Shown: one piece after another, positions 44,660 to 54,799 of the stretch | Layout: each line of letters opens with the position of its first letter | Numbering within the stretch: position 1 is the first letter of the stretch | Origin: Methylobacter sp. | GTDB lineage: Bacteria > Pseudomonadota > Gammaproteobacteria > Methylococcales > Methylomonadaceae | Direction: 5' to 3' | Length of the DNA stretch: 64,000 nucleotides | Assembly: GCF_004322395.1 (NCBI RefSeq) | Contig: NZ_SCTW01000073.1 | Coordinates: forward strand, 1 to 64,000 | Program-made: the position numbers and the translations under genes | Notes under the pieces: model-generated | What the model was told of the DNA's origin: nothing | The model's input: only the letters and a program-made list of their open reading frames with translations | Databases searched by the model: none

Positions 44660-47035
44660 ATGCAAATTAGTGAAGCCTGGTTAAGAGAATATGTCAATCC
44701 AGCAATAAGCACAGAACAACTGGTCGAGCAATTGACCATGGCAGGCCTTGAGGTCGACTCAGTGACGCCTGCTGCCGCACAATTCAGCGGCGTGGTTGTC
44801 GGCGAAGTTCTTGCGATAGAGCAACATCCCGATGCAGACCGCTTAAGAGTCTGCCAAGTCGCGGTAGGCGAAGCGGAACCGTTGCAAATCGTCTGCGGCG
44901 CCAGCAATGTTCAGGTCGGACTGAGAATCCCTGCCGCATTGATCGGTGCAGTATTACCGGGCGATTTTAAAATTAAAAAGTCCAAACTCCGTGGCGTAGA
45001 ATCCTCCGGCATGCTGTGCTCGGAAAAAGAACTGGGCCTGGCCGCCGATGCCAACGGCTTAATGGAACTGGCTGCCGATGCCCCTGTAGGCGTTGATATA
45101 CGCGACTACCTGTCGCTCAATGATAATATCATCGAAGTCGACTTGACGCCCAACAGAGCCGATTGCCTCAGCGTTGAAGGCATAGCGCGTGAAGTGGCAG
45201 TACTGAATAAAATGGACTGGTCGACTACTCAAGTTGCAAAATCCGCAGTCACTCATACCGACACACTAACAGTCTCCGTAAAGGCGACAGACGCTTGTCC
45301 GCGTTATTTGGGCCGATTGATCAAAGGCATAAATCCTAAAGCCGAAACCCCGTTATGGATGCAGGAACGCCTGCGCCGCTCGAGCGTCAGAAGTTTAAGC
45401 GCGGTAGTCGATGTCACCAATTACGTACTGATCGAATTAGGCCAACCGTTACATGCCTTCGATGCCGCCAAATTAACCGGCAACATTAATGTGCGCTATG
45501 CACAAGCCGATGAAAGCGTTGCCCTGTTAAACGGCCAGACTATTAAGCTGGATAAGGAAACCCTAGTTATTGCCGACGACAAACAAGCCTTGGCCTTGGC
45601 CGGCGTAATGGGCGGCAGCGAGTCTGCGGTTAGCGACGACACGCAAGATGTCTTCCTTGAATGCGCGTTTTTCAGCCCGCAAAGCATTGCTGGTAAAGCA
45701 CGGAACTACGGCCTGCATACCGATTCATCGCACCGTTTCGAGCGCGGCGTTGACCCGACCTTGCAAGAACGAGCCATAGAACGCGCGACCCAACTGATTA
45801 TCGATATTGCAGGCGGCAGCATCGGCGCAATTACCGACGTGACAACAGCATCAACCCTACCGCAACGCACAGCCGTATTGCTTAGAAAGCAGCGCCTGGA
45901 AAAAACTTTGGGTATTGCGTTGGTGAATGAGCAAGTCGTCGATATTTTTCAGCGCTTGGGAATGTCGATACAAACACTAGCGGATGGCTGGTCTGTGACT
46001 CCACCCGGATGTCGTTTCGATATCGCTATTGAAGCCGATTTGATCGAGGAAATAGCCCGCATTATCGGCTACAACAACCTGCCGAACAGCAGCCTGTTAA
46101 TGCGCTCTGAACTTGGCAAAGCTACCGAAGCCGTGCTGGAGCTGGACCGTGCTAAAGATTTGTTGGTTGACCGTGACTATCAAGAAGCAATTACTTATAG
46201 CTTCGTCGATGAAGAGATACAACAAGCCATCGCCCCTGACGATGACGTAGTCCGGTTAAAAAACCCGATTTCTGCGGATTTATCGGTGATGCGCACGACT
46301 CTCTGGTGCGGTTTGCTGAAGGCCGCCCTGCACAATACCAATCGTCAGCAAAACAGAGTCCGTTTTTTTGAAACCGGCCTGCGCTTTGTTAATAAAGACG
46401 GCAACACGCAACAGCAAAAAATGCTGTCCGGTCTGGCCTTGGGCAGCGCTTATTCCGAACAATGGGGCAACGCGACCCGCAAAGTCGATTTTTTCGATGT
46501 TAAAGCCGATGTGCAGGCCCTGTTTTCCTTGACCGGCATTGATGTGCAATTTGCCCCGGCCAAACATCCATCATTGCATCCTGGACAAACAGCTGAAATC
46601 TTGTCGTTACAAGGCGAAAAGATCGGCTGGCTGGGTATGTTACATCCAACACTGGAAAAACAGCTGGGGTTTGACACTCAAGTTTTCCTGTTCGAATTGG
46701 ATCAGGATCTATTGCTGAACAAACAAATTCCTAAATTCAAGCCGCTGTCCAAATATCCGTCGGTACGCCGCGACTTAGCCTTGATTGTTAAGGAAGAAAT
46801 CGCCGTCAGCGAGATAATAAATTGCATTAAGGCTTGTGCAGAACCAACCTTACAAGATATAGTAATATTTGATATTTATCGTGGAAAAGGTGTTGAAGAA
46901 GACAGCAAAAGCGTCGCTTTAAGTATAAACATACAAGATTTTTCACAAACCCTAACAGATTCCGAAATAGATGCTATATTTAGTCGACTGTTAGAAACAT
47001 TGACCACACAAATAAGTGCAAAGCTGAGGGATTAA
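44660..47035 (+). CDS. pheT: Phenylalanine--tRNA ligase beta subunit
   Basis: The 791-residue protein has the N-terminal tRNA-binding domain ([22 protein letters not shown]), B3 and B5 domains ([19 protein letters not shown]), and the C-terminal anticodon-binding domain ([18 protein letters not shown]). Length is normal. It starts 68 bases after pheS and is followed by ihfA after 2 bases. Confidence 0.97.
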   Translation: MQISEAWLREYVNPAISTEQLVEQLTMAGLEVDSVTPAAAQFSGVVVGEVLAIEQHPDADRLRVCQVAVGEAEPLQIVCGASNVQVGLRIPAALIGAVLPGDFKIKKSKLRGVESSGMLCSEKELGLAADANGLMELAADAPVGVDIRDYLSLNDNIIEVDLTPNRADCLSVEGIAREVAVLNKMDWSTTQVAKSAVTHTDTLTVSVKATDACPRYLGRLIKGINPKAETPLWMQERLRRSSVRSLSAVVDVTNYVLIELGQPLHAFDAAKLTGNINVRYAQADESVALLNGQTIKLDKETLVIADDKQALALAGVMGGSESAVSDDTQDVFLECAFFSPQSIAGKARNYGLHTDSSHRFERGVDPTLQERAIERATQLIIDIAGGSIGAITDVTTASTLPQRTAVLLRKQRLEKTLGIALVNEQVVDIFQRLGMSIQTLADGWSVTPPGCRFDIAIEADLIEEIARIIGYNNLPNSSLLMRSELGKATEAVLELDRAKDLLVDRDYQEAITYSFVDEEIQQAIAPDDDVVRLKNPISADLSVMRTTLWCGLLKAALHNTNRQQNRVRFFETGLRFVNKDGNTQQQKMLSGLALGSAYSEQWGNATRKVDFFDVKADVQALFSLTGIDVQFAPAKHPSLHPGQTAEILSLQGEKIGWLGMLHPTLEKQLGFDTQVFLFELDQDLLLNKQIPKFKPLSKYPSVRRDLALIVKEEIAVSEIINCIKACAEPTLQDIVIFDIYRGKGVEEDSKSVALSINIQDFSQTLTDSEIDAIFSRLLETLTTQISAKLRD

Positions 47036-47037
47036 CA

Positions 47038-47334
47038 ATGGCATTAACTAAAGCCGATTTTGCCGAAAGGCTATTTGACGAGCTTGGCTTGAACAAGCGC
47101 GAAGCTAAAGATATGGTCGAAATGTTTTTTGAGGAAATCAAAGGCTCCCTAGAACACGGCGAGCAAGTAAAAATTTCCGGTTTTGGAAAATTCGAACTGC
47201 GCGATAAGAGCAGCCGTCCCGGCAGAAATCCAAAAACAGGCGAAGAAATCCCCATTACCGCCCGTCGTGTAGTTACATTCAGATCAGGTCAAAAACTAAA
47301 AGCCAGAGTGGAAGCGTATGCTGGAGCCGAGTAA
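47038..47334 (+). CDS. ihfA: Integration host factor alpha subunit
   Basis: The 98-residue protein is a DNA-bending HU/IHF family member: [20 protein letters not shown] at the start and the DNA arm [20 protein letters not shown]. It is in the conserved place after pheT. GAGGG lies before the ATG. Its last bases overlap the MerR-like gene by 17 bases. Confidence 0.97.
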   Translation: MALTKADFAERLFDELGLNKREAKDMVEMFFEEIKGSLEHGEQVKISGFGKFELRDKSSRPGRNPKTGEEIPITARRVVTFRSGQKLKARVEAYAGAE

Positions 47335-47671
47335 TAATAATGAGTTGCCGGTCATACCGGCAAAACGCTATTTCACTATAGGTGAAGTCAGTGAGTTATG
47401 CGGCGTAAAGCCCCATGTGCTTCGCTATTGGGAACAAGAGTTTACCGAGCTTAGTCCGGTAAAAAGACGCGGCAATCGTCGTTATTACCAGCGCCATGAT
47501 GTGCTGATGATCCGGCAAATCAGATCTTTGCTGTATGAACAAGGCTACACTATCGGTGGCGCCAGAGCACATTTGGGCAGCGACGACGCGAAAGAAGATT
47601 CAACCCGCACCAAACAACTGATTCATCAAATGGTCAGCGAACTGGAAGAAATTCTGGAGCTGCTCAAGTAG
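47318..47671 (+). CDS. MerR family transcriptional regulator
   Basis: The 117-residue protein has a winged helix-turn-helix of MerR type, [24 protein letters not shown], and a following helix region but no metal-binding cysteines at the C-terminus. The same gene follows ihfA in many gammaproteobacteria. Its target is unknown. It overlaps the end of ihfA, so translation is coupled. Confidence 0.9.
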   Translation: MLEPSNNNELPVIPAKRYFTIGEVSELCGVKPHVLRYWEQEFTELSPVKRRGNRRYYQRHDVLMIRQIRSLLYEQGYTIGGARAHLGSDDAKEDSTRTKQLIHQMVSELEEILELLK

Positions 47672-47772
47672 ATTTTCCCATTCAATGCGGCGAAATGTAG
47701 TACACTAGCCATATTGAATTATTGGGGATTGTGCTCACAATCCTTTCAGCTTTAAATTCTTTTTCAAACTGT

Positions 47773-47849
<77 letters not shown>

Positions 47850-47854
47850 ATTGA

Positions 47855-48491
47855 AATAAAGAGTTACAAATTTCGTTGCGTATGGTTTTCTCTCAGTGCC
47901 GGCACATAATCGGCTTTCGCCTGAATGATTTTTTCAGCGATCGCTTTCTGGTAGCCTCATCGATAGTCACCACCGTACCTGTTAAATCCAGACAACTTAA
48001 TAACTCCAGAATAGCTGTGATTTCTTGGATTTTCCGTCCACCCTGGTCTGCCATCAAAACCAGCCATGCTTTGGCAGAATAAACGCTTAGCAGACGCACG
48101 GCCTTACCGTTCATGCGCCTACCCCCAAAGTTTTGCTATCCAGACAAATCTGCTCGTCGGCAAGACTGAGCAAAGCGGATTGTGTCCAATTCAAAAAGGC
48201 TTCCACAAAGACGTCAAGGTGCAAGTGACCGATCATATCGCTTAACGTGTCATCTAAAGAAATGCCGTTAGGCAATTCCAGAAATTTTCTAAACCGGCTT
48301 TCTTTTTCTTCTGCGAAGGTTTCCATCTCTACCCAATCTTCGATATCGCTTAACACAGCACAGAAGACAAGCATGATGATGTCGGTTAATTTATGCAGTT
48401 TATTTTTGGTTTCGTGGCGCGGATCGGTTAGCTCGGCAAAATAAGGTCGGGGATCGGGTAACACAAAGCTTTTGTCAAAAACCTTTAACAA
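47855..48491 (-). pseudogene. Decayed ISAs1-family transposase
   Basis: The minus strand encodes the N-terminal part of an ISAs1-type (H-repeat) transposase, PRPYFAELTDPRHETKNKLHKL ... ICLDSKTL in two stretches, then a frame change near 48115 into KAVRLLSVYSAKAWLVL and EITAILELLSCLDLTGTVVTID, and a second frame change near 47960 into QKAIAEKIIQAKADYVPALREN. The sequence then stops next to tRNA-Pro, so the C-terminal catalytic part is missing. It cannot be functional. Confidence 0.8.
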
Positions 48492-49130
48492 AAACTTCAG
48501 CTATCACAAGGATAAATAGCGCGATTGCTCGGGGCATCTAATCTTGTTGCAAAAAAATCCGCTGGTTTACGGTCGCCATGCCATGCCGGTTATTAAGATC
48601 AGCCGGCAAGCAGTCCTCGACGTAATTTCACGATCTGGATTTGCTATAACCTTGTTGTTTTTTATTTCAATTTTCAGCACATGTGCATATTTAGAATAGA
48701 ACATTGCCGTTCGACAAGTTAAAAGATTTATGATGCCCTTCCAACTCCGCCGTAATCCAATTCACATTAAAGCTAAGTAAGTAAATAACAATATGGCACA
48801 GCCCATAGAAATCAGAAAAAACTTTCATATAAAAACTTACCCTCGGTTCACTCATTTTATATACCACACTGATTATGAATCATTTATTTTTTAATTTCTC
48901 CCAAAAACCAGGATATCTTCGCGATATAGTTGATTGAATCTTTGAAACTTTACAAAAATGAGCGAACGGTCAGACCTATTTGTATATTCCGCTTCTATCC
49001 AAGTGTTAACACAGAACATTGAGCATTGGGCATTGACATTGATCCCCTTTCTACTTTAAAGTTGCATTCGCATAAACAGTAAGTAACTAAAATTATAACT
49101 ATATACAATAAACCCATCGGAGCACGCATC
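48492..49130. other. Intergenic region upstream of the RuMP cluster
   Basis: No gene is seen in these 639 bases. The first part borders the transposase remnant. The last 120 bases hold the probable promoter of the formaldehyde-assimilation genes, TTGACA at 49033 and TTTAAA at 49055 with a 16-base spacer, overlapped by imperfect 7-bp tandem repeats of the form CATTGRS. Confidence 0.55.
49033..49060 (+). promoter_or_regulatory. Probable promoter of hps-phi
   Basis: A perfect -35 box TTGACA (49033-49038) is followed after 16 bases by TTTAAA (49055-49060), which matches four of six consensus positions of a -10 box. The -35 box is embedded in the repeated units CATTGAG, CATTGGG, CATTGAC. The leader to hps is about 65 bases. 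Confidence 0.5.
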
Positions 49131-49772
49131 ATGGCAAAACCATTAATACAAATGGCATTAGATTCATTGGATTTCGACCAAACAGTAGGCCTTGCTACCT
49201 TAGTAGCTCCTCACGTCGATATCTTTGAAATCGGAACCCCATGCATTAAACATAACGGAATTAACTTGGTTAAAGAATTAAGAGCAAGATTCCCAGAAAA
49301 ACTGCTTTTAGTTGACCTTAAAACTATGGACGCAGGCGAGTACGAAGCAACACCTTTTTATGCAGCGGGTGCTGATATTTGTACAGTTCTGGGTGTATCT
49401 GGCCTTGCAACTTGCGCAGGCGTCATTAAAGCAGCTAATGCATACGGTGCTGAAGCTCAAATCGACTTAATTAATGTTGACGATAAAAGAGCGTGCGCAC
49501 GCGCAACTGCTGAAATGGGCGCTCATATTATGGGTATTCATACAGGTCTGGATGCGCAAGCTGCAGGTCATACCCCTTTCGCTGATCTGAATGACATCGC
49601 AGGATTAGGTTTAAACGTCAGAATTTCTGTTGCTGGCGGCATTAAACCATCAACTGTTCAAGATGTAGTACGTGCAGGTGCAAACATAATCGTGGTTGGC
49701 GCTGCAATCTATGGCGCGGCTTCACCTGCTGATGCAGCACGTGAAATTCGCGAATTGGTTGACGCGGTATAA
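49131..49772 (+). CDS. hps: 3-hexulose-6-phosphate synthase
   Basis: The 213-residue enzyme condenses formaldehyde with ribulose 5-phosphate to hexulose 6-phosphate, the entry step of the RuMP pathway. It is an orotidine-decarboxylase-like barrel: QMALDSLDFDQT, VDIFEIGTPCIKHNG, LLVDLKTMDAGEYE with the metal-binding and catalytic acids, and VRISVAGGIKPSTVQDVV for phosphate binding. Codon use is typical of a very highly expressed gene. The isomerase gene follows after 2 bases. Confidence 0.96.
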   Translation: MAKPLIQMALDSLDFDQTVGLATLVAPHVDIFEIGTPCIKHNGINLVKELRARFPEKLLLVDLKTMDAGEYEATPFYAAGADICTVLGVSGLATCAGVIKAANAYGAEAQIDLINVDDKRACARATAEMGAHIMGIHTGLDAQAAGHTPFADLNDIAGLGLNVRISVAGGIKPSTVQDVVRAGANIIVVGAAIYGAASPADAAREIRELVDAV

Positions 49773-49774
49773 TT

Positions 49775-50308
49775 ATGCATCAGCAACTTATCATAGAAAA
49801 GATTTCAGGTGTTCTTGAAGCTACAGATGATACGTATGATGTAAAGTTAACCCAATTGCTTGATAACGCAAAGCGCATATTTATTGCTGGCGCTGGGCGT
49901 TCCAAGCTTGTCGGTAATTTTTTCGCGATGAGACTGGTTCACGGCGGTTATGATGTAAGCGTCGTAGGCGAAATTGTGACGCCAAGCATTAAAAACGGTG
50001 ACTTATTGATCATTATTTCCGGATCCGGAGAGACTGAGCAATTAATAGCATTTACTAAAAGCGCAAGAAAAATAGGTGCTAACATCGTCTTGATCTCTGC
50101 AAAAAGTGAATCAACCATTGGCGATCTAGCAGATGCAGTATTTCAAATCGGTAGCCCTGAACAGTATGGTAAGGTTTTAGGAATGCCAATGGGAACTGTG
50201 TTTGAACTATCTACTTTGCTATTTTTGGAAGCGACCATTTCTCATATTATCCATGATAAAGGAATTCCTGAAGAAGTAATGAGAGAGAGGCACGCTAATC
50301 TAGAATAG
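49775..50308 (+). CDS. phi: 6-phospho-3-hexuloisomerase
   Basis: The 177-residue SIS-domain protein converts hexulose 6-phosphate to fructose 6-phosphate. Typical stretches are FIAGAGRSKLVGNFFAMRL, DLLIIISGSGETEQLI and GKVLGMPMGTVFELSTLL. It begins 2 bases after hps and acts directly on its product. Length is normal for the family. Confidence 0.96.
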   Translation: MHQQLIIEKISGVLEATDDTYDVKLTQLLDNAKRIFIAGAGRSKLVGNFFAMRLVHGGYDVSVVGEIVTPSIKNGDLLIIISGSGETEQLIAFTKSARKIGANIVLISAKSESTIGDLADAVFQIGSPEQYGKVLGMPMGTVFELSTLLFLEATISHIIHDKGIPEEVMRERHANLE

Positions 50309-50317
50309 CGGCACAGG

Positions 50318-50339
50318 ACGAGTGGCTATGACCACTCGT
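50318..50339 (+). terminator. Hairpin between phi and transketolase genes
   Basis: ACGAGTGG and CCACTCGT form a perfect 8-bp stem with a 6-base loop 10 bases after phi. The T content downstream is poor (TCTAATCC), so it may act as attenuator or as mRNA-stabilising hairpin. A candidate promoter, GTGACA-16-TATAAA at 50379-50406, follows before the transketolase gene. Confidence 0.45.
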
Positions 50340-50445
50340 TCTAATCCTTGTAAGGTAAAAACGCCGAAAGAATATTTCGTGACAGAGTCGATCAGGCTAA
50401 TATAAAGTCACTATTTAGTAATTTATCAATAGTAAGGAGAAGAAT

Positions 50446-52431
50446 ATGACTTCGCGTCGAGAATTAGCGAACGCCATACGCGCTTTGAGCATGGATGCCG
50501 TACAGAAAGCAAACTCTGGGCATCCAGGCGCACCTATGGGCATGGCGGACATTGCCGAGGTGCTGTGGAATGATCACTTGCGCCACAATCCGTCCAATCC
50601 GAAATGGTCAGATCGTGACCGTTTTGTTCTTTCCAACGGCCACGGTTCAATGCTGATTTATTCACTATTGCATTTGAGTGGTTATGATTTGCCCATGAGT
50701 GAATTAGCCTCTTTCCGTCAACTACATTCAAAATGTGCGGGACATCCCGAATACGGTTATGCACCAGGCATTGAAACAACGACCGGACCGTTAGGCCAAG
50801 GTATTGCCAATGGTGTTGGCTTTGCGATGGCTGAAAAGCTGCTTGCAGAACAATTCAATCGTCCAGGTCATAAAATCGTTGATCATCATACCTATGTATT
50901 CATGGGTGATGGCTGTTTAATGGAAGGTATTTCTCATGAAGCCTGTTCATTAGCGGGCACTTGGGGTTTAGGTAACTTAATCGCTTTCTGGGATGATAAC
51001 GGTATTTCTATTGATGGTCATATTGAAGGCTGGTATACGGATGATACAGCAAAACGATTTGAAGCTTACGGTTGGCATGTTCTGTCAGTAGACGGGCATA
51101 ATCCTGAAGAGATAAACAAAGCAATTGTCATGGCTAAAGCGATGACTGATATGCCTTCGTTAATCTGTTGCAAAACAACCATTGGTTTTGGATCGCCGAA
51201 CAAAGCTGGCACTCATGAATGTCATGGTGCGGCTTTAGGTCAACCTGAAATTAATTTAACTAAGGCGGCTTTAGGTTGGGATCATGAAGCTTTTATCATT
51301 CCGGATGATGTTTATGCAGCTTGGGATGCTAAAGCAAAAGGAGCAAGAGTCGAAGCGGCATGGGATACTAAATTCTCAGCCTATGAGGCAGAGTATCCAG
51401 AATTAGCTGCAGAATTCAAGCGCCGTATGGCTGGCGATTTACCCACTAATTGGAAGGCAGCAACTGACGCGTTGATTGCTGAAACCAACGCAAAAGCAGA
51501 AAATCTTGCCACACGTCAATCTTCACAAAAAGTAATTGGAGGATTAGCCCCTACATTACCTGAGTTTTTAGGTGGCTCTGCGGACTTAACAGGTTCTAAC
51601 TTAACCAGTTGCAGCAGCTTCAAACATGTCAGCGGCAAAGAGATGGGTAATTACATCTCCTATGGTGTGCGTGAGTTTGGTATGTACACTATTATGAACG
51701 GTATGGCGTTACATGGTGGTTTATTGCCTTATGGCGGGACATTCCACATGTTCTCTGATTACGCGAAAAGTGCTTTGCGTATGTCAGCGTTAATGAAAAT
51801 TCGCACCATTGCTGTTTTAACTCATGACTCTATTGGTCAAGGGGAAGACGGCCCAACGCATCAGCCGATCGAGAATACTTCTGCTATGCGCTACATTCCA
51901 AATATGGATGTTTGGCGGCCTGCCGATACCACAGAAACTGCGGTTTCCTGGGTAATGGCGGTTGAGCGTATGACAGGTCCTACGAGTTTAGTATTAAGTC
52001 GTCAAGGACTGCCTTTCATAGCGCGTACTGATGAACAAATCGCAGCTATTCGCAAAGGGGCATACGTTATTTCGGAAGCAGCGGGCAATGCTCAAGTTAT
52101 CCTTATCGCTACCGGGTCAGAAGTTGATTTAGCAATAAAATCGCAAGAGGCCTTAGCGGAAAAAGGTATTCAAGCGCGTGTTGTTTCAATGCCATCAACC
52201 AATGTATTTGACCGTCAAGACCAAGCTTATAAAGACAGCGTATTAACACCAGGGGTAAAACGTGTTGCGATTGAAGCAGGTGTTACCGATTTTTGGCGTA
52301 AATATGTTGGTTTAGAAGGAACGATTGTCGGTATTGATACTTTCGGAGAATCTGCTCCTGGCGGCGTATTAATGAAACACTTCGGCTTTACTGTTGAAAA
52401 CGTTGTCAAAAACGTGGAAGCAGTACTTTAA
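50446..52431 (+). CDS. tkt: Transketolase
   Basis: The 661-residue thiamine-diphosphate enzyme rearranges sugar phosphates to regenerate ribulose 5-phosphate for the RuMP cycle. Visible motifs are [18 protein letters not shown], the ThDP site [31 protein letters not shown] and [10 protein letters not shown]. Length is normal for the bacterial enzyme. AAGGAGAAG precedes the ATG. Codon use resembles hps and phi, indicating strong expression. Confidence 0.96.
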   Translation: MTSRRELANAIRALSMDAVQKANSGHPGAPMGMADIAEVLWNDHLRHNPSNPKWSDRDRFVLSNGHGSMLIYSLLHLSGYDLPMSELASFRQLHSKCAGHPEYGYAPGIETTTGPLGQGIANGVGFAMAEKLLAEQFNRPGHKIVDHHTYVFMGDGCLMEGISHEACSLAGTWGLGNLIAFWDDNGISIDGHIEGWYTDDTAKRFEAYGWHVLSVDGHNPEEINKAIVMAKAMTDMPSLICCKTTIGFGSPNKAGTHECHGAALGQPEINLTKAALGWDHEAFIIPDDVYAAWDAKAKGARVEAAWDTKFSAYEAEYPELAAEFKRRMAGDLPTNWKAATDALIAETNAKAENLATRQSSQKVIGGLAPTLPEFLGGSADLTGSNLTSCSSFKHVSGKEMGNYISYGVREFGMYTIMNGMALHGGLLPYGGTFHMFSDYAKSALRMSALMKIRTIAVLTHDSIGQGEDGPTHQPIENTSAMRYIPNMDVWRPADTTETAVSWVMAVERMTGPTSLVLSRQGLPFIARTDEQIAAIRKGAYVISEAAGNAQVILIATGSEVDLAIKSQEALAEKGIQARVVSMPSTNVFDRQDQAYKDSVLTPGVKRVAIEAGVTDFWRKYVGLEGTIVGIDTFGESAPGGVLMKHFGFTVENVVKNVEAVL

Positions 52432-52593
52432 ATTTTAAAGGCCATGTCTGCGGTAGTTATTGCTTATTAAAAGATCTAAAAACTAAATTGTATTAGGTGC
52501 GTGTTTAACTCACTGATTCAGTATTTATAGTTCAAAGGCTAAACAACGCAGATATGGCTACTCTAAAAACAACGCATAGAGGGGGATTCACAC

Positions 52594-53274
52594 GTGAAAA
52601 TAAATAATTTGACGAATGGTTTAGTTGCTACGCTGTTACTGGCAAGTCCCATAGTAGGGGCGGAAACAGAATATCCAGCAGCAGATTTCAAGCCAAAAGT
52701 AATTTATCAGGATACTGACAGCAGCCAAAGCAAGTCTACATCTGCGCCGACCCAGCAAGCTAAATCTGTTGAGTCAACTGAGTCGGATTCAAAATATCCA
52801 GCAGCAAATTTTGAACCAAAGGTTCTGTACAAGGATGCAGACTATAAGCCAAGCAAGTTTACGGAAACATCATCGTCGACATCAGAACGAGCAATGACAG
52901 GTGATGTGACCGTAAGCGGAGCCCCAAAAGCCGAAGAAGAATCAATGATGAGTTATTTAATAGGATTGGTCGCTTTTGCTGTGGCTGGGTATCTCTTCTT
53001 AACTAAGCGCGAGTCAAAAGCCAAAGCTAGCGATTCACGGACATATTCAAGTCATGTTAGCGGACTCTCTGGTGTTGCTCGATACTTGAGAAAGCATAAT
53101 ATGGGACCAGTAACTGGTGTTGCCAGATATTTGGAAAGCCAAGTTGCATCTACAAAAGGCTCAGCCGCAACAAGTAGCGTTCAAAAATATCTTGAAAAAC
53201 AAGCTAAATCAGCAAAAGAAAAATCAGCACAAGCGGCAACCGGAGTTGAAAAATACATGCGCGACCGGGGGTGA
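52594..53274 (+). CDS. Unknown membrane-anchored protein with four GVARYL-type repeats
   Basis: I do not recognise this 226-residue protein. It starts with GTG after GGGGG, has a probable signal peptide (residues 1-23, ending IVGA), and a periplasmic part with two copies of YPAA-D/N-F-x-PKV-I/L-Y (27-38 and 68-79). One membrane span follows (118-136) with positively charged KRESKAKA on its inner side, so the C-terminus should be cytoplasmic. That tail has four repeats: GVARYLRKH, GVARYLESQ, SVQKYLEKQ and GVEKYMRDR with tyrosines at 164, 179, 199 and 221. The same motif fills the next gene. Position between tkt and tal suggests a link to the RuMP pathway. Confidence 0.75.
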   Translation: MKINNLTNGLVATLLLASPIVGAETEYPAADFKPKVIYQDTDSSQSKSTSAPTQQAKSVESTESDSKYPAANFEPKVLYKDADYKPSKFTETSSSTSERAMTGDVTVSGAPKAEEESMMSYLIGLVAFAVAGYLFLTKRESKAKASDSRTYSSHVSGLSGVARYLRKHNMGPVTGVARYLESQVASTKGSAATSSVQKYLEKQAKSAKEKSAQAATGVEKYMRDRG

Positions 53275-53277
53275 TAA

Positions 53278-54393
53278 GTGGATCAAAATTACTTGATCGA
53301 TTTAGTGTCTGGACTGTTTGGTTCCAAAAGGGCGATTGAAACTCAAACCAGTCGTCCCTGTACGTATTTGAGTGATTCAAGCGGACTTACCGGAGTCGCC
53401 AAGTATTTGAAAAGGCAAGAAGTTGTGCCGGTGCTAAGTGGAGTTGCTAGATATCTGAAAAACTTGGAAGAGTTATCAGTAACCAATGAGGAAGCTGATT
53501 TCTTGGAAAGCCAGGAAGAAGCGTTAATAGCAGACGTTGGTCCGAAACTGGAAAACCAGATAGAAACACTTTCCAGTGTCGCCAAGTACTTGAAGAAATT
53601 GGATCAATCCCCTGTGAGCAGCGTTGCCAAGTACATGGCAAGACAGGCTATAAATGCAAAACAAGCGCCGAAAATAAGCGGTGTTGCCAAATATGTAGCT
53701 AAGCACGCTGTTGTTATAAAAAAAGCACCCGCCAGCAGTGTTACAAAATATGTAGAAAAACAAGCAAAGTCTCCTGTTATAAGCAGCGTTTCTAAGTATT
53801 TAATAAAGCAATCTATATCTGCCAAAAACACAGCTGCATCAACGAGGGTCGGTAAATATCTTGAAGACGAGTCTATTGCCACCAGAAAAGCTGCAGCCGC
53901 TGCTATAGTTGCTAGGTATCTGGAAGAGCAGCGCCTACTTGCGAAAGAGCAAGAACAAGAAAAAGAAAAAGCACAGCAGTTGGCGAGAGAAAAAGAGATG
54001 CAAAAGGCGCAGGAAAGAGCCGCGGCAGCAGCTGCGGCAACTGGAGTAGCTAGGTATTTGGAAAAGCAGGAAATTTTGGCGAAGGAAAAACCACCAGTAA
54101 GTGGTGTTGCCAAATATATGGCAAAACAAATTATATCCAGCAAAGAAGCGCCTATTTTAAGTGGAGTTTCAAAGTACGTAGCAAAGCAAGCAATTAATGC
54201 AAAAGAAGCTCCAATTTTAAGTGGAGTCGCAAAGTATTTAAAAAAAGAGGCGATGGCCGTAAAGAAAATGCCTAAAGTAAGTGGAGTTGCCAAATATATA
54301 GAAAAGAAAGCTGTATCTCCTGTGGCAAGTGGTGTTTCTAAGTATATGATGCGGCAAAATATTTCTGCAAAAGCAAAGCAAGAAAAAGCGTAA
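53278..54393 (+). CDS. Unknown soluble protein with fifteen GVAKYL-type repeats
   Basis: This 371-residue protein, starting with GTG three bases after the previous stop, belongs to no family I know. It contains fifteen copies of a motif of consensus S-G/S-V-A/S-K/R-Y-L/M/V-x-K/R-Q, with tyrosines at 43, 59, 104, 119, 139, 158, 174, 194, 214, 260, 280, 300, 320, 340 and 356. Most spacings are 19-20 or 15-16 residues. A charged, probably helical spacer rich in E, K, Q and A lies at 218-254. There is no signal peptide or membrane span. The repeats match the cytoplasmic tail of the preceding protein, so the two may form one assembly, perhaps a scaffold for RuMP enzymes. Confidence 0.75.
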   Translation: MDQNYLIDLVSGLFGSKRAIETQTSRPCTYLSDSSGLTGVAKYLKRQEVVPVLSGVARYLKNLEELSVTNEEADFLESQEEALIADVGPKLENQIETLSSVAKYLKKLDQSPVSSVAKYMARQAINAKQAPKISGVAKYVAKHAVVIKKAPASSVTKYVEKQAKSPVISSVSKYLIKQSISAKNTAASTRVGKYLEDESIATRKAAAAAIVARYLEEQRLLAKEQEQEKEKAQQLAREKEMQKAQERAAAAAAATGVARYLEKQEILAKEKPPVSGVAKYMAKQIISSKEAPILSGVSKYVAKQAINAKEAPILSGVAKYLKKEAMAVKKMPKVSGVAKYIEKKAVSPVASGVSKYMMRQNISAKAKQEKA

Positions 54394-54799
54394 TTTACTG
54401 AGCGGTATTGGTATTAGAAAATATTAGGCATCTTTAAATGTGAGTCGAAAGACCTATATACGAGATCACCGCTCATTGTTGCGATTAAGGTGCTCATGTA
54501 AGTTATCTAAAGCTCACTAGATGCATGAAATGAAGCGTAGACGCTGACTTAATTGATTTCCAAAAAGAATGAATTAAATTTGAGGTTCTGCGAAAAAATA
54601 ATTCATAAAAGTAATCGCTTTAGTTCACATTGGCGGTCGTTTGTTGAGGCTTGTTTTTTGACGATTAATCACTGCTGCTCGGATATAATCCTGTCCCTAT
54701 AATTATATTAATGTCATACACACGCATTCTAAATGTATTTGGAAATGACGAGTGTATATCTTGATTTTTTAATTTTTAAAATAAAAAAGGAGCCCCCAA
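54394..54799. other. Intergenic region upstream of the transaldolase gene
   Basis: No gene is seen in these 406 bases. A perfect -10 box TATAAT lies at 54684-54689; the best -35 candidate, TTGACG at 54658-54663, is 20 bases away, longer than ideal. The leader to the transaldolase start is about 110 bases and ends with the strong ribosome-binding site AAGGAG. Confidence 0.5.

Noticed and set aside
47893..48114. Independent 73-codon gene upstream of the transposase fragment
   Set aside because: Its product continues the ISAs1 transposase in another frame, so it is part of the pseudogene.
53604..54293. Long antisense open frame of 229 codons over the repeat protein gene
   Set aside because: It arises because the sense repeats avoid stop codons in that frame; its cysteine- and phenylalanine-rich product mirrors the sense repeats and has no ribosome-binding site.
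53278..54393. Repeats considered as a CRISPR-like array
   Set aside because: The repeats are coding, vary at the DNA level and keep codon phase; there are no identical direct repeats with unique spacers.
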